Of a DNA stretch of 7,007 nt, positions 1 through 6,646 are shown piece by piece. The first letter of the stretch is position 1. Every line of letters begins with the position of its first letter. The stretch spans positions 1 to 7,007 of the forward strand of contig JAGVEU010000125.1 in the NCBI GenBank assembly GCA_020057985.1, written 5' to 3'. The translations under genes were made by a program, and so were the position numbers. Under the pieces are notes generated by a model. The model had not been told where the DNA came from and ran no database searches. It saw only the letters and a list, made by a program, of their open reading frames with translations. The stretch comes from Calditrichota bacterium (GTDB taxonomy: Bacteria; Electryoneota; RPQS01).

Positions 1-1
1 G

Positions 2-2572
2 GCTACTCTTGTGCGGTGTTCGGATCGCACTCTTGTCCATCACTCCCAGAATGTGCTCGAACTTGTGGCGATGGGCGCACCGTACGACCGAATCGAAGTT
101 GTACCACTGGGTATGCCGAAGCTCGATGTTCGCGACCTCTATGAAAGTAAGGTTGATGCGGGCTGGAACCCCGCCGAGAAGATCGTTACAACATTTGGTT
201 TTGTCGAGCCACATAAGGGGATACTCGAACTCATTGAAGCCATGCCTGAAGTGCGAAAACACATTCAAGCGCGGCTGATGGTACTCGGCGGCCCCCACCC
301 GTCCAACGACCAGTCTCAGGACTACCTCAACTCGTGCAAGCGTCGTGCAAACGAACTGGGCATCGCCAACGCGGTATCGTTTGTCGAAGGCTTTATCAGC
401 GATGAGAATCTGGATCGCTATCTCCATGCCTCTGACGTGATCGCCATGAATTACCAGAGCCACCGCTACGAAGGGTCAGCAGCCACAGCCCTCGCACTCG
501 CCAGTGGCCGTCCCGTAATCTCATCATCTGTCCCAAGCTTCGAGTATCCCAATGCTCTGACATTTAAGTTGACTAAGGAGTTCACTCTTACACGTGCTAT
601 AATCATTGCGTTGACTCATCCGTTTGTCGCGGCTGCTCTGCTTCAGAATGTGAAGCACTATGAGAAAAGCGCGGGCTGGGATGTTGTCGCCAAGCGGATC
701 AACGAAGTCTATTGCGCGGTTTCAAAAGCGGAGCAGCAGCCGGATTATGATCTCTTGAAGTACTATGCCGGTCACCCGGACAACATATACGACGAACCAC
801 TCCAACAAGAACGAGTACGATGGCTGAAGAGCAAGGCGGAGGGTCTCATTCTCGAAATCGGTCCGGCCACAGGGTATGTCGCCTCGTATGTGGGCGTGTC
901 CACGGCGGTTGACATCAATCGCGGAAGACTTGCTGTGTGCTCGGCATTGCGTCCTGGCATTCGTTTCATGTACGGAAATGTTGTCGAGGGTTTGCCGTTT
1001 TCAGACAAGGAATTCGATCAGGTTCACGCTCCGGAGATCCTGGAGCACGTGGATTTTGAGCAGGCGGTCGTCGCGTTACGGGAATGCGCGCGGGTGGGGA
1101 AGAGAGTCATTCTAACTATGCCCAATGCGGATAATCCAGAGTACAATCCTGATCTGGTACACAACATCGAACACCGCTGGCTTGTCAACCGCCAGTTCAT
1201 TGACCGGTTGCTGAGGGAGGCAGGATGCGACTGCTACGAGTTGGATGCTTCGCCCGATCTGGATTTCTACTACTTGGATATTCGTACTACGGATAAAACT
1301 GCAGGCGTCCGCATTCATGAACGGGCTGCGCTGCTTCCGACTCGCGACATTGATCCCGGTGAACCGATTCATGTGGGAGTGGATGCAAGCGCCCTGGAAG
1401 ATCCCTCAAGCCGTAAACGGGGTGTCGGGCGATATACATTTCATCAGATCATGGAACTGATTGCCGTTCGTCCGCACTGGCAGTTCAGTATTCTCGGAGT
1501 GGAAAACCGGCCCGATGTGCAGGAGATTCGAGAACTCGCTTCCCATGCGAATAGCCGTTATGTTCCATGGAATGAGATACTCTCGGTCAAGCCGGACATT
1601 CTGTATTTGACACATCCAACGGGGGCGCTGGATCATGATATCATTCAGTTGTGCACGATGCCCGAAATGTCCGACTTGATGGTGGCGTGTACGTTTTATG
1701 ATCTGATTCCGCTGATGCTTGGAGACGCCTATCTCAAGCTCGCTCCGGGGTTACATGAACAGTATATCTCACAGCTTCGCGCCCTGCGAGAACGCATTGA
1801 TCTGTTCCTGTGTATCTCGCAGAGCACGGCGCAGGATTTACAAGCTCACCTGCAAGCGCCTCTGGCCAGATTGCGGATCATCCACGCCGGGGCGACGGAT
1901 CACTTCACTAAGAAGCCGCCTCAAAGTGAACTTGACAAGGTGCTCGGCCACTACGGACTGAAACCCTCTGCGTTTTTACTCTCTGTGGGTACGCCCGACT
2001 ATCGCAAGAATGCGGCGGGGATGTTTCTCGCATTGGCTCGTGCCCGAGAACTGCTGAAGCAGGATCTTCAATTAGTTATGGCAGGACACATCCAGACTAC
2101 TCAGATCAACGAGCTTCATAAGCTGGAGCGGCAGTGCGGATTGGCCATAGATTCAGTCATTTACTCCGGTTATTTGGAAGAAGACGCGCTTTCCGCACTC
2201 TATCACAGCGCATCCGCTCTGCTCTATCCAAGCCTCTACGAGGGATTTGGGCTTCAGATTCTGGAAGCAATGTCGGCTGGATTGCCAGTGATTGCAGGGA
2301 ACAATTCCTCTCAACCTGAAGTTGCCGGAGATGCGGTGCTGCTCGTCAATGCCAGAAACATAGAAGAAATCGCGGAGGCGATCGTTCGTTTGCAGCAGGA
2401 TCCATCCTTACGGGCAGAGCTTTCCCGGAAAAGCCTGCTTCGATCCAAGCAATTTACCTGGAAGAAGGTTGCGGAAAAAACGGCCGTTTATCTGTATGAG
2501 AATCTAATGAGGTGCAAGAAACGGAGCCCGACAAGAACTCCTCCAGAGCCTGCGGAACTGTTGACGGCATAA
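2..2572 (+). CDS. Trimodular glycosyltransferase-methyltransferase-glycosyltransferase, 5' partial
   Basis: The frame is open to the left edge, so the GTG at 11 is probably an internal Val; residues are numbered from it. Module 1 (about 1-240) is the C-terminal half of a GT4 glycosyltransferase, with VVPLGMP, a GFVEPHKGI stretch that matches the usual G-x-x-x-x-x-KG sugar-nucleotide region, and YEGSAATALALASGRPVI. Module 2 (about 245-430) is a class I SAM methyltransferase: motif I LEIGPATGY at 281-289, the acidic AVDIN strand end, and PEILEHVD near 342-349. Module 3 (about 453-835) is a complete GT4 enzyme: GVGRYT at 471-476, FYDLIPL near 562, VGTPDYRKN near 658, and EGFGLQILE at 744-752, the intact EX7E motif. 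By family knowledge it adds sugars from nucleotide donors to a growing glycan at the cytoplasmic membrane face and methylates a sugar. WsaE of Geobacillus is a comparable two-transferase plus methyltransferase protein, in a different order. Donor and acceptor are unknown. The tail (about 836-853) is basic and Pro-rich. Confidence 0.9.
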   Translation, partial: ATLVRCSDRTLVHHSQNVLELVAMGAPYDRIEVVPLGMPKLDVRDLYESKVDAGWNPAEKIVTTFGFVEPHKGILELIEAMPEVRKHIQARLMVLGGPHPSNDQSQDYLNSCKRRANELGIANAVSFVEGFISDENLDRYLHASDVIAMNYQSHRYEGSAATALALASGRPVISSSVPSFEYPNALTFKLTKEFTLTRAIIIALTHPFVAAALLQNVKHYEKSAGWDVVAKRINEVYCAVSKAEQQPDYDLLKYYAGHPDNIYDEPLQQERVRWLKSKAEGLILEIGPATGYVASYVGVSTAVDINRGRLAVCSALRPGIRFMYGNVVEGLPFSDKEFDQVHAPEILEHVDFEQAVVALRECARVGKRVILTMPNADNPEYNPDLVHNIEHRWLVNRQFIDRLLREAGCDCYELDASPDLDFYYLDIRTTDKTAGVRIHERAALLPTRDIDPGEPIHVGVDASALEDPSSRKRGVGRYTFHQIMELIAVRPHWQFSILGVENRPDVQEIRELASHANSRYVPWNEILSVKPDILYLTHPTGALDHDIIQLCTMPEMSDLMVACTFYDLIPLMLGDAYLKLAPGLHEQYISQLRALRERIDLFLCISQSTAQDLQAHLQAPLARLRIIHAGATDHFTKKPPQSELDKVLGHYGLKPSAFLLSVGTPDYRKNAAGMFLALARARELLKQDLQLVMAGHIQTTQINELHKLERQCGLAIDSVIYSGYLEEDALSALYHSASALLYPSLYEGFGLQILEAMSAGLPVIAGNNSSQPEVAGDAVLLVNARNIEEIAEAIVRLQQDPSLRAELSRKSLLRSKQFTWKKVAEKTAVYLYENLMRCKKRSPTRTPPEPAELLTA

Positions 2573-2645
2573 CCTTCTGCGTTGCGATTGTGGAAACAGG
2601 CAATGTCGGCAAAAGGTGACTGAAACAGGCGTCTTCGAAGAGTAC

Positions 2646-2674
2646 TTGAATAATTGCCTGAGAATTGCTATTTT
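2646..2674 (+). promoter_or_regulatory. Possible promoter for the dehydrogenase-glycosyltransferase pair
   Basis: TTGAAT at 2646-2651 and TATTTT at 2669-2674 are separated by 17 bases, each matching four of six positions of the sigma-70 consensus. They lie about 70 bases before the ATG at 2745, in a 172-base gap that holds no gene. The gap contains a short direct repeat, GAAACAGGC at 2593-2601 and 2622-2630, and no clear terminator. The match is weak enough to arise by chance, and the genes could equally be read from an upstream promoter. Confidence 0.3.
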
Positions 2675-2717
2675 GAGACTCCTGTTACGGCGAGGCAAAT
2701 TAGCGCGCATGTCGTGC

Positions 2718-2745
2718 TGTTAATTAGAATGGGTCATCATTAACA
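2718..2745. promoter_or_regulatory. Small dyad abutting the dehydrogenase start codon
   Basis: TGTTAAT at 2718-2724 is the exact reverse complement of ATTAACA at 2739-2745, with 14 bases between. The right arm ends on the A of the start codon. It could be a protein-binding site or a weak hairpin covering the ribosome binding region. It is AT-rich and short, so chance is a serious alternative. No purine-rich Shine-Dalgarno is obvious between the arms apart from GGG at 2731-2733. Confidence 0.2.
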
Positions 2746-4061
2746 TGAAAATCAGTGTTTTTGGTCTGGGATACGTGGGCTGCGTGTCGGCAGCCTGCTT
2801 TTGCGACCTCGGGCATGAAGTCTGGGGTATTGATGTGGATTCGGGCAAAGTTGAATTCCTCAAGCGTGGCCAAAGTCCAATTGTGGAAAAAGACTTGCCG
2901 GAATTGATATCCAAGTATACCAAGTCCGGCACATTACATGCAATCACGTCGTGTGCCGAAGCCGTAGAGAATACAGAGATTTCTCTCGTCTGCGTGGGAA
3001 CTCCATCGCTTGAGTCGGGCGCGCTGAACACCGAGTACGTCCAACGAGTCGCCGCCGAGATCGGAGCTGCCTTGCGCGAGATCAGCCGCCCGCACACAAT
3101 TGTGATTCGCAGCACACTGCTTCCGGGCACCACGAGACGCGAGATCGTGCCGAGGCTCGAGCGGTTTTCCGGCAAGAAGGAAGGCAAGGATTTCTTCATC
3201 GCTTACAATCCGGAGTTTCTGCGCGAGGGCACGGCCATCCGCGATTTTTACGAGCCGCCCAAGACCGTAGTCGGCGCTTTGCAGGAAGAGACCGCCGCAC
3301 ATGCCGCGACTTTGTACGCAGAAATCACGGCTCCGCTATTCCTGACAAAGATCGAAGAAGCGGAAATGGTCAAGTACGCGGACAATGTCTTTCATGCAGT
3401 CAAGATCGTCTTTGGCAACGAGATCGGAGCCATCGCCAAGCAACTTGGAGTGGATAGTCACCGGGTCATGGAGATTTTTGTGCAGGACACGAAGCTCAAT
3501 TTATCTCCATATTATCTGAAACCCGGGTTTGCCTTTGGTGGTTCGTGTTTGCCGAAAGATGTGCGCGCCCTTGCTGCCCGTGCCGTAGATCTCAACGTGA
3601 AAACTCCCATGCTCTTCTCGCTGATGGAAGCCAATCGCGAGCATGTGCAGCGCGCCGTTAAGACAATTCACTCGTTTGGGAAGAAAAAAATCGGGCTGTT
3701 GGGTCTGGCTTTTAAGGCGGGAACTGATGATTTGCGCGAAAGTCCGATGGTGGACATGGTTGAGATATTACTCGGCAAGGGCTATCAGATCAGGATTTAT
3801 GACAAGAATGTGGCTATGGCCAAGTTAGTGGGATCTAATCGCAGGTTCATTGAGACCACTTTGCCGCACCTTGCCGAATTACTCTGCGAGACCACGGATG
3901 AAATTCTCGCTCACTCGGAAGTGATTGTCGTAGCAAACAATGACCGCGATTTTCTGCCTGTGCTTGACAAAGTGAGGCCCGAGCAGATTGTCTTTGATCT
4001 GGTTCGCATTTCCCGCGATCTGCCGCCCGACAGAAACAACTATCATGGCTTCTGTTGGTAA
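2745..4061 (+). CDS. algD: GDP-mannose 6-dehydrogenase (AlgD-like)
   Basis: This 438-residue protein belongs to the UDP-glucose/GDP-mannose dehydrogenase family. It would oxidise GDP-mannose to GDP-mannuronate with two NAD+ in the cytoplasm, providing an acidic sugar donor. The N-terminal Rossmann motif FGLGYVG covers 6-12, with the acidic residue D30 ending the second strand. VGTPS follows near 87-91, then NPEFLREGTAI and the central helix region with K210 and N214. GGSCLPKD carries the nucleophile C268, the same number as the catalytic cysteine reported for Pseudomonas AlgD. The C-terminal domain has FKAGTDDLRESP, and the protein ends GFCW, much like AlgD. From memory, the similarity to AlgD runs along the whole length and is closer than to UDP-glucose dehydrogenases, so GDP-mannose is the preferred substrate call; a UDP-sugar is the main alternative. 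The length is normal for AlgD. The ATG at 2745 gives the standard MKISVFGLGYVG beginning. The last 17 bases overlap the next gene. Confidence 0.93.
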   Translation: MKISVFGLGYVGCVSAACFCDLGHEVWGIDVDSGKVEFLKRGQSPIVEKDLPELISKYTKSGTLHAITSCAEAVENTEISLVCVGTPSLESGALNTEYVQRVAAEIGAALREISRPHTIVIRSTLLPGTTRREIVPRLERFSGKKEGKDFFIAYNPEFLREGTAIRDFYEPPKTVVGALQEETAAHAATLYAEITAPLFLTKIEEAEMVKYADNVFHAVKIVFGNEIGAIAKQLGVDSHRVMEIFVQDTKLNLSPYYLKPGFAFGGSCLPKDVRALAARAVDLNVKTPMLFSLMEANREHVQRAVKTIHSFGKKKIGLLGLAFKAGTDDLRESPMVDMVEILLGKGYQIRIYDKNVAMAKLVGSNRRFIETTLPHLAELLCETTDEILAHSEVIVVANNDRDFLPVLDKVRPEQIVFDLVRISRDLPPDRNNYHGFCW

Positions 4062-5235
4062 GGTTCTCATTCTCGTTGAGAATCTTTCCGTGCCTTTTGA
4101 CCGCCGGGTGTGGCAGGAGGCTACGACTTTAGCAGCGAACGGATGGCAAGTGAGCGTGATCTGCCCACGGATGGTGGATCGCCGGTCTTTCGAAATGCTT
4201 GAGGGCGTCGCGGTCTATCGCTATCCGATGCCGTACACGGCGCGGCGTGCGCTCGGCTACTTCGTGGAATATCCGTGGGCAATGATTCTCACCTTTCTGT
4301 ATGCGCTCTACGTTTTTTGCAGGCGCGGTTTTCACATCATTCATGCCTGCAATCCTCCTGATCTCTTCTTCGCCGTTGCCTTACCGTTCAAACTCTTCGG
4401 AGTGAAATTCCTTTTCGATCAACATGATCTCTGTCCCGAAACTCTCGAATCCAAGTTTGATGGCAAGAAGGGTTTTCTGCACCGCGCCTTGCTCTTTCTT
4501 GAGAAATGCACCTACCGAACTGCCAATGCGGTGATCTCTACCAATGAATCTTATAAGAAAGTGGCGATTGAGCGGGGAGGGAAGAGAGCGGAGTGCGTCT
4601 GGGTAGTAAGAAGCGCGCCGGATCTCAAGAAATTCGTTCCCACTCCTCCAGTTCCAGCGCTCAAAAACGGAAAGAGATTTCTTGTTGCTTATCTTGGAAC
4701 CATGGGTCAGCAGGACGGGCTTGATTATTTGCTGCGAAGTATTAGGATCATCCATAAAGATAGGGTGCGCAACGACATTCAGTTTACCCTCATGGGAGGT
4801 GGAGAGAATCTGGCCGCTCTGAAACAGATTGCTCAGGAACTGGATCTTGATTCCGTGGTCGAGTTCACGGGTCGAGTCTCCAACGAAATTGTCTGCCAGA
4901 CTCTTTCCACGGCGGATGTCTGCGTGGCTCCCGATCCCATCAGTCCCCTCAATGACAGATCCACCATGAACAAGATTCTCGAATTCATGGCCATGTCCAA
5001 ACCGATTGTCTCCTATCATCTCACGGAATCGGCGTTTTCTGCAGGAATTGCCGCCGTCTATGCCAAGGACAATGACGAAGAGGATTTCGCCCACAAGCTC
5101 ATCGAGTTGCTTGATGATCAGGAACGACGCCAACGAATGGGAGCCGCCGGCTATTCCCGCCTTAAAAATGAGCTATCCTGGGATCACAGCACTAAGCAAC
5201 TGCTCGCTGCCTACAATTTCCTCCGCCGAAAATAA
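4045..5235 (+). CDS. GT4 glycosyltransferase, WbuB-like
   Basis: This 396-residue protein looks like the GT4 subgroup of cytoplasmic or membrane-associated transferases used in O-antigen and exopolysaccharide synthesis. Near the N-terminus, NLSVPFDRRVWQEA with GWQVSVICP is the usual opening. A hydrophobic stretch at about 77-93 followed by HIIHACNPPDLFF suggests monotopic membrane attachment. FDQHDLCPE follows in the N-domain. The C-domain has YLGTMGQQDGLDYLL, FTLMGGGEN, and RSTMNKILEFMAMSKPIV, the subgroup's version of the donor-binding EX7E region. The frame is open from 3988, but I chose ATG 4045 because the family's conserved N-terminus starts just after it and the 17-base overlap with the dehydrogenase is typical of translational coupling. 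No strong Shine-Dalgarno precedes it. It is co-transcribed with the dehydrogenase, so it may use or act next to the sugar that enzyme makes; the donor is not determinable. A hairpin with a T-rich tail starts 28 bases after the stop. Confidence 0.92.
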   Translation: MASVGKVLILVENLSVPFDRRVWQEATTLAANGWQVSVICPRMVDRRSFEMLEGVAVYRYPMPYTARRALGYFVEYPWAMILTFLYALYVFCRRGFHIIHACNPPDLFFAVALPFKLFGVKFLFDQHDLCPETLESKFDGKKGFLHRALLFLEKCTYRTANAVISTNESYKKVAIERGGKRAECVWVVRSAPDLKKFVPTPPVPALKNGKRFLVAYLGTMGQQDGLDYLLRSIRIIHKDRVRNDIQFTLMGGGENLAALKQIAQELDLDSVVEFTGRVSNEIVCQTLSTADVCVAPDPISPLNDRSTMNKILEFMAMSKPIVSYHLTESAFSAGIAAVYAKDNDEEDFAHKLIELLDDQERRQRMGAAGYSRLKNELSWDHSTKQLLAAYNFLRRK

Positions 5236-5262
5236 TCCAACAATACTCGCTGATCCCTTTTT

Positions 5263-5314
5263 TGTCATCCTGCATTTTCCTCAAATGCAGGATCTCTTTT
5301 CGCTTTTCATTTTT
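5263..5314 (+). terminator. Probable terminator formed by repeat family A, copy 1
   Basis: Arms ATCCTGCATTT (5267-5277) and AAATGCAGGAT (5283-5293) pair perfectly over 11 bases with a five-base loop. A T-rich stretch with several T runs follows (5297-5314). It begins 28 bases after the last gene's stop, so it could end the polysaccharide transcript. The T tail is interrupted by CGC and CA, so termination may be partial. It is also a member of the dispersed hairpin family with ends TGTCATCC and GGATCTC, and its 52-base span is nearly repeated at 5455-5506. Confidence 0.5.
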
Positions 5315-5334
5315 CTTCCACTCCGTTCCCTTTC

Positions 5335-5365
5335 TGTCATCCTGACGGTCCACCGGAAGGATCTC
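5335..5365 (+). repeat. Hairpin family A, copy 2
   Basis: It has the constant ends TGTCATCC and GGATCTC around a different stem. ATCCT pairs with AGGAT and CGGT pairs with ACCG, with two mismatched positions between them and a two-base tip. The copy is shorter than the others (31 bases) and is followed by CTCTTTGTTTTAG. Confidence 0.6.
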
Positions 5366-5386
5366 TCTTTGTTTTAGTATTTCAGA

Positions 5387-5433
5387 GAGATCCTGCATTC
5401 ACGAGCAAGCAAAGACGTAAATGCAGAATGACA
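5387..5433 (-). repeat. Hairpin family A, copy 3, inverted
   Basis: Read on the minus strand it begins TGTCATTC and ends GGATCTC, the family ends with one change (C to T). TGCATT (5394-5399) pairs with AATGCA (5420-5425) around a 20-base loop. It uses the same CTGCATT stem as copies 1 and 4 but faces the other way, so copies 3 and 4 together form a larger inverted repeat. Confidence 0.65.
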
Positions 5434-5454
5434 ATGTGGGGATACCCTCTACTC

Positions 5455-5506
5455 TGTCATCCTGCATTTGTCCTCAAATGCAGGATCTCTCTTCGCTTTT
5501 CATTTT
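5455..5506 (+). repeat. Hairpin family A, copy 4; direct repeat of 5263-5314
   Basis: Arms ATCCTGCATTT (5459-5469) and AAATGCAGGAT (5476-5486) are identical to those of copy 1, with a six-base loop. The following T-rich tail, including CTTTTCATTTTT, is also shared. The two copies differ at only a few positions over about 52 bases, which points to recent duplication or gene conversion. Confidence 0.75.
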
Positions 5507-5799
5507 TGCTCTTCCTCTGCCGAAATCTGGAGGCGCATGAGAAATATTAGTGGCGGAACGAACTGGTGTTTAGCTAATAATTTTTGGGAGATTGCACGCG
5601 AAGAGACTACTCTAATTTCTGACTAAATTATGCCTTCGGCACGCTCAAATGCAGGAGAAAAAGAAATGAGAATTAATAATTAGGAATTGAGAATGTGGAG
5701 GCGAGCAGGATGGGGGGCTGGCTACTTTATTAGACGCGGCAGGGCCGGAAAAGTTGCACGGGCGTTCAAGTGACGGAAATGCTGAAATTGAGGTTGAGG
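5507..5799. other. Gene-free stretch with a repeat remnant
   Basis: No reading frame here looks like a protein. TGCCTTCGGCACGCTCAAAT followed by GCAGGA (5631-5656) resembles the right half of a family A element (CAAATGCAGGA), but GAAA replaces the TCTC end and no left arm is present, so it is probably a remnant. A low-complexity AT stretch at 5667-5694 repeats GAGAAT and AATTA imperfectly. Bases 5735-5799 are GC-richer and carry no recognisable feature. Confidence 0.5.
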
Positions 5800-5819
5800 G
5801 GCACTTGGAGACAAGTGCC
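5800..5819 (-). repeat. 20-base hairpin, inverted relative of the tandem unit's first hairpin
   Basis: GGCACTTG (5800-5807) and CAAGTGCC (5812-5819) pair perfectly over eight bases with a GAGA loop. Its reverse complement matches the hairpin at 5841-5860 in 16 of 20 positions, so the two appear to be opposite-facing members of one small family placed 21 bases apart. Confidence 0.6.
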
Positions 5820-6002
5820 GCCGCGGTGAATTCTCGCTGAGGCATGTGTCTTCACGTGCCCGGAATCTTGAATCGTATTTCCTTCTCCTCTCCCTCCACG
5901 AGTAGTGGGGGGATAAAAGGGGGGTAGATTCGGATTTTTCACCCCGCACGCTATCCTTCTCACTCCCGTCGCGGCACAATTCCGATTGCACCCGCTCTCT
6001 TT

Positions 6003-6050
6003 TGTCATCCTGAGTCTCCATCTTGAGCAATCTTGGAGACTCAGGATCTC
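6003..6050 (+). repeat. Hairpin family A, copy 5 (in tandem unit 1)
   Basis: The constant ends TGTCATCC and GGATCTC enclose a 14-base perfect stem, ATCCTGAGTCTCCA (6007-6020) with TGGAGACTCAGGAT (6034-6047), around a 13-base loop. The stem sequence beyond ATCCTG differs from copies 1 and 4, yet it pairs perfectly. Confidence 0.8.
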
Positions 6051-6245
6051 TGTTTTCACAGCGAACGAAATCTTTCTCGCCGAGGCATGTGTCTTCACCT
6101 GCCCGGAATCTTGTTCTCGATTTCCTTCCCTTCTCCCTCCACGAATAGTGGGGGGATAAAAGGGGGGTAGATTCGGATTTTTCACCCCGCACGCTATCCT
6201 TTTCACTCCCGTCGCGGCACAATTCCGATTGTGCCCGCTCTCTTT

Positions 6246-6293
6246 TGTCATCCTGAGTCTCCATCTTGAGCAATTTTGGAGACTCAGGATCTC
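6246..6293 (+). repeat. Hairpin family A, copy 6 (in tandem unit 2)
   Basis: This is the copy 5 element shifted by 243 bases, with arms at 6250-6263 and 6277-6290. The only difference from copy 5 is one C to T change in the loop, and the stem is untouched. Confidence 0.8.
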
Positions 6294-6404
6294 TGTTTTC
6301 ACCGCGAACGAAATCTTTCTTGCCGAGGCATGTGTCTTCACGTGCCCGGAATCTTGATTCGGTTTTCCCACTTCTCTCCCTCCACGAGTAGTGGGGGGAT
6401 AAAG

Positions 6405-6571
6405 AGTTTATCTCAAAATAAAATACAGCAAGTTATTATGCGATGAATAAGGTGTAGGGTGTGGTCTGTGACCCGCTTCGGTGATGGACAACAACAAGAG
6501 ACGGGTCCCAGACCACGCCCTACACCGGAATTTATGCACACAGAAAGCCTCTGGCCTATTTCAGGATAGAC
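6405..6571. mobile_element. Possible small insertion carrying the 76-base palindrome
   Basis: Tandem unit 3 breaks off after GGATAAA at about 6404. Pieces resembling the rest of the unit reappear after 6571: TAAAAAAGGGGGGT at 6572-6585, ATTCGGATTT at 6602-6611 and a CCGCAC block near 6635-6640. The 167 bases between could be an inserted element without a transposase (MITE-like). The junctions, GGATAAA on the left and GGATAGA near 6564-6570 on the right, are similar but do not form a clean target duplication. Simple decay or rearrangement is a real alternative. Confidence 0.3.
6451..6526. repeat. 76-base palindrome, 23 paired bases
   Basis: GGTGTAGGGTGTGGTCTG (6451-6468) pairs with CAGACCACGCCCTACACC (6509-6526) at all 18 positions, one as T-G. 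After a TG/CC internal loop, ACCCG (6471-6475) pairs with CGGGT (6502-6506). The loop is 26 bases (6476-6501), rich in ACAACAAGAG. As RNA or single-stranded DNA this would be a very stable hairpin. It could be a MITE-like or REP-like mobile element or a structured RNA; no T run follows, so it is not an ordinary terminator. The frame starting at ATG 6484 runs through the right arm and is not a credible gene. Confidence 0.85.
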
Positions 6572-6646
6572 TAAAAAAGGGGGGTTATTTTCGTTTTTGG
6601 AATTCGGATTTCAGTTTTCATTTTTCCCCCCAAGCCGCACCTTTAC

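Larger units (their letters stand above)
5833..6404 (+). repeat. 243-base tandem repeat, 2.35 copies
   Basis: Unit 1 covers 5833-6075, unit 2 6076-6318, and a partial unit 3 runs 6319-6404. The first two units align without gaps and differ at about 16 positions by eye (about 93% identical), six of them clustered at 5871-5876. Each full unit carries three hairpins. In unit 1 these are GGCATGTG-TCTT-CACGTGCC (5841-5860); TCCCTCCAC with GTGGGGGGA around GAGTA (5891-5913, one T-G pair); and a 14-base stem (6007-6020 with 6034-6047). Poly-G runs flank GATAAAA. The period is a multiple of three, so any frame open in one copy stays open in the next; the repetitive minus-strand frames here are a by-product and not a gene. 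Unit 3 stops matching just after GGGGGGATAAA. Confidence 0.93.

Noticed and set aside
2720..3302. Minus-strand frames of 159 and 122 codons
   Set aside because: They lie opposite the well-supported dehydrogenase N-terminal domain and show no recognisable domain.
3988..4044. Upstream ATG at 3988 as start of the GT4 gene
   Set aside because: It would add 19 residues unlike the family's N-terminus and give a 74-base overlap with the dehydrogenase; ATG 4045 fits better.
4381..5133. 250-codon minus-strand frame
   Set aside because: It is antisense to the GT4 gene, whose protein has clear family motifs in the plus frame; the antisense product has none.
5006..5377. 123-codon plus-strand frame crossing the end of the GT4 gene
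   Set aside because: It overlaps the conserved GT4 C-terminus in another frame and then reads through the repeat hairpins.
5263..5506. CRISPR array
   Set aside because: The repeats are few, unevenly spaced and in both orientations, with the palindromes themselves as the repeated part; no spacers of regular length and no cas genes.
5722..6371. Two long overlapping minus-strand frames with internally repeated peptide (183 and 201 codons)
   Set aside because: They are translations of the 243-base tandem repeat. The period is a multiple of three, so frames stay open from copy to copy; the DNA is full of palindromes and the peptide resembles no protein family.
5833..6404. Replication origin or iteron array
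   Set aside because: No DnaA-box cluster, no initiator gene, and the unit is too long for iterons.
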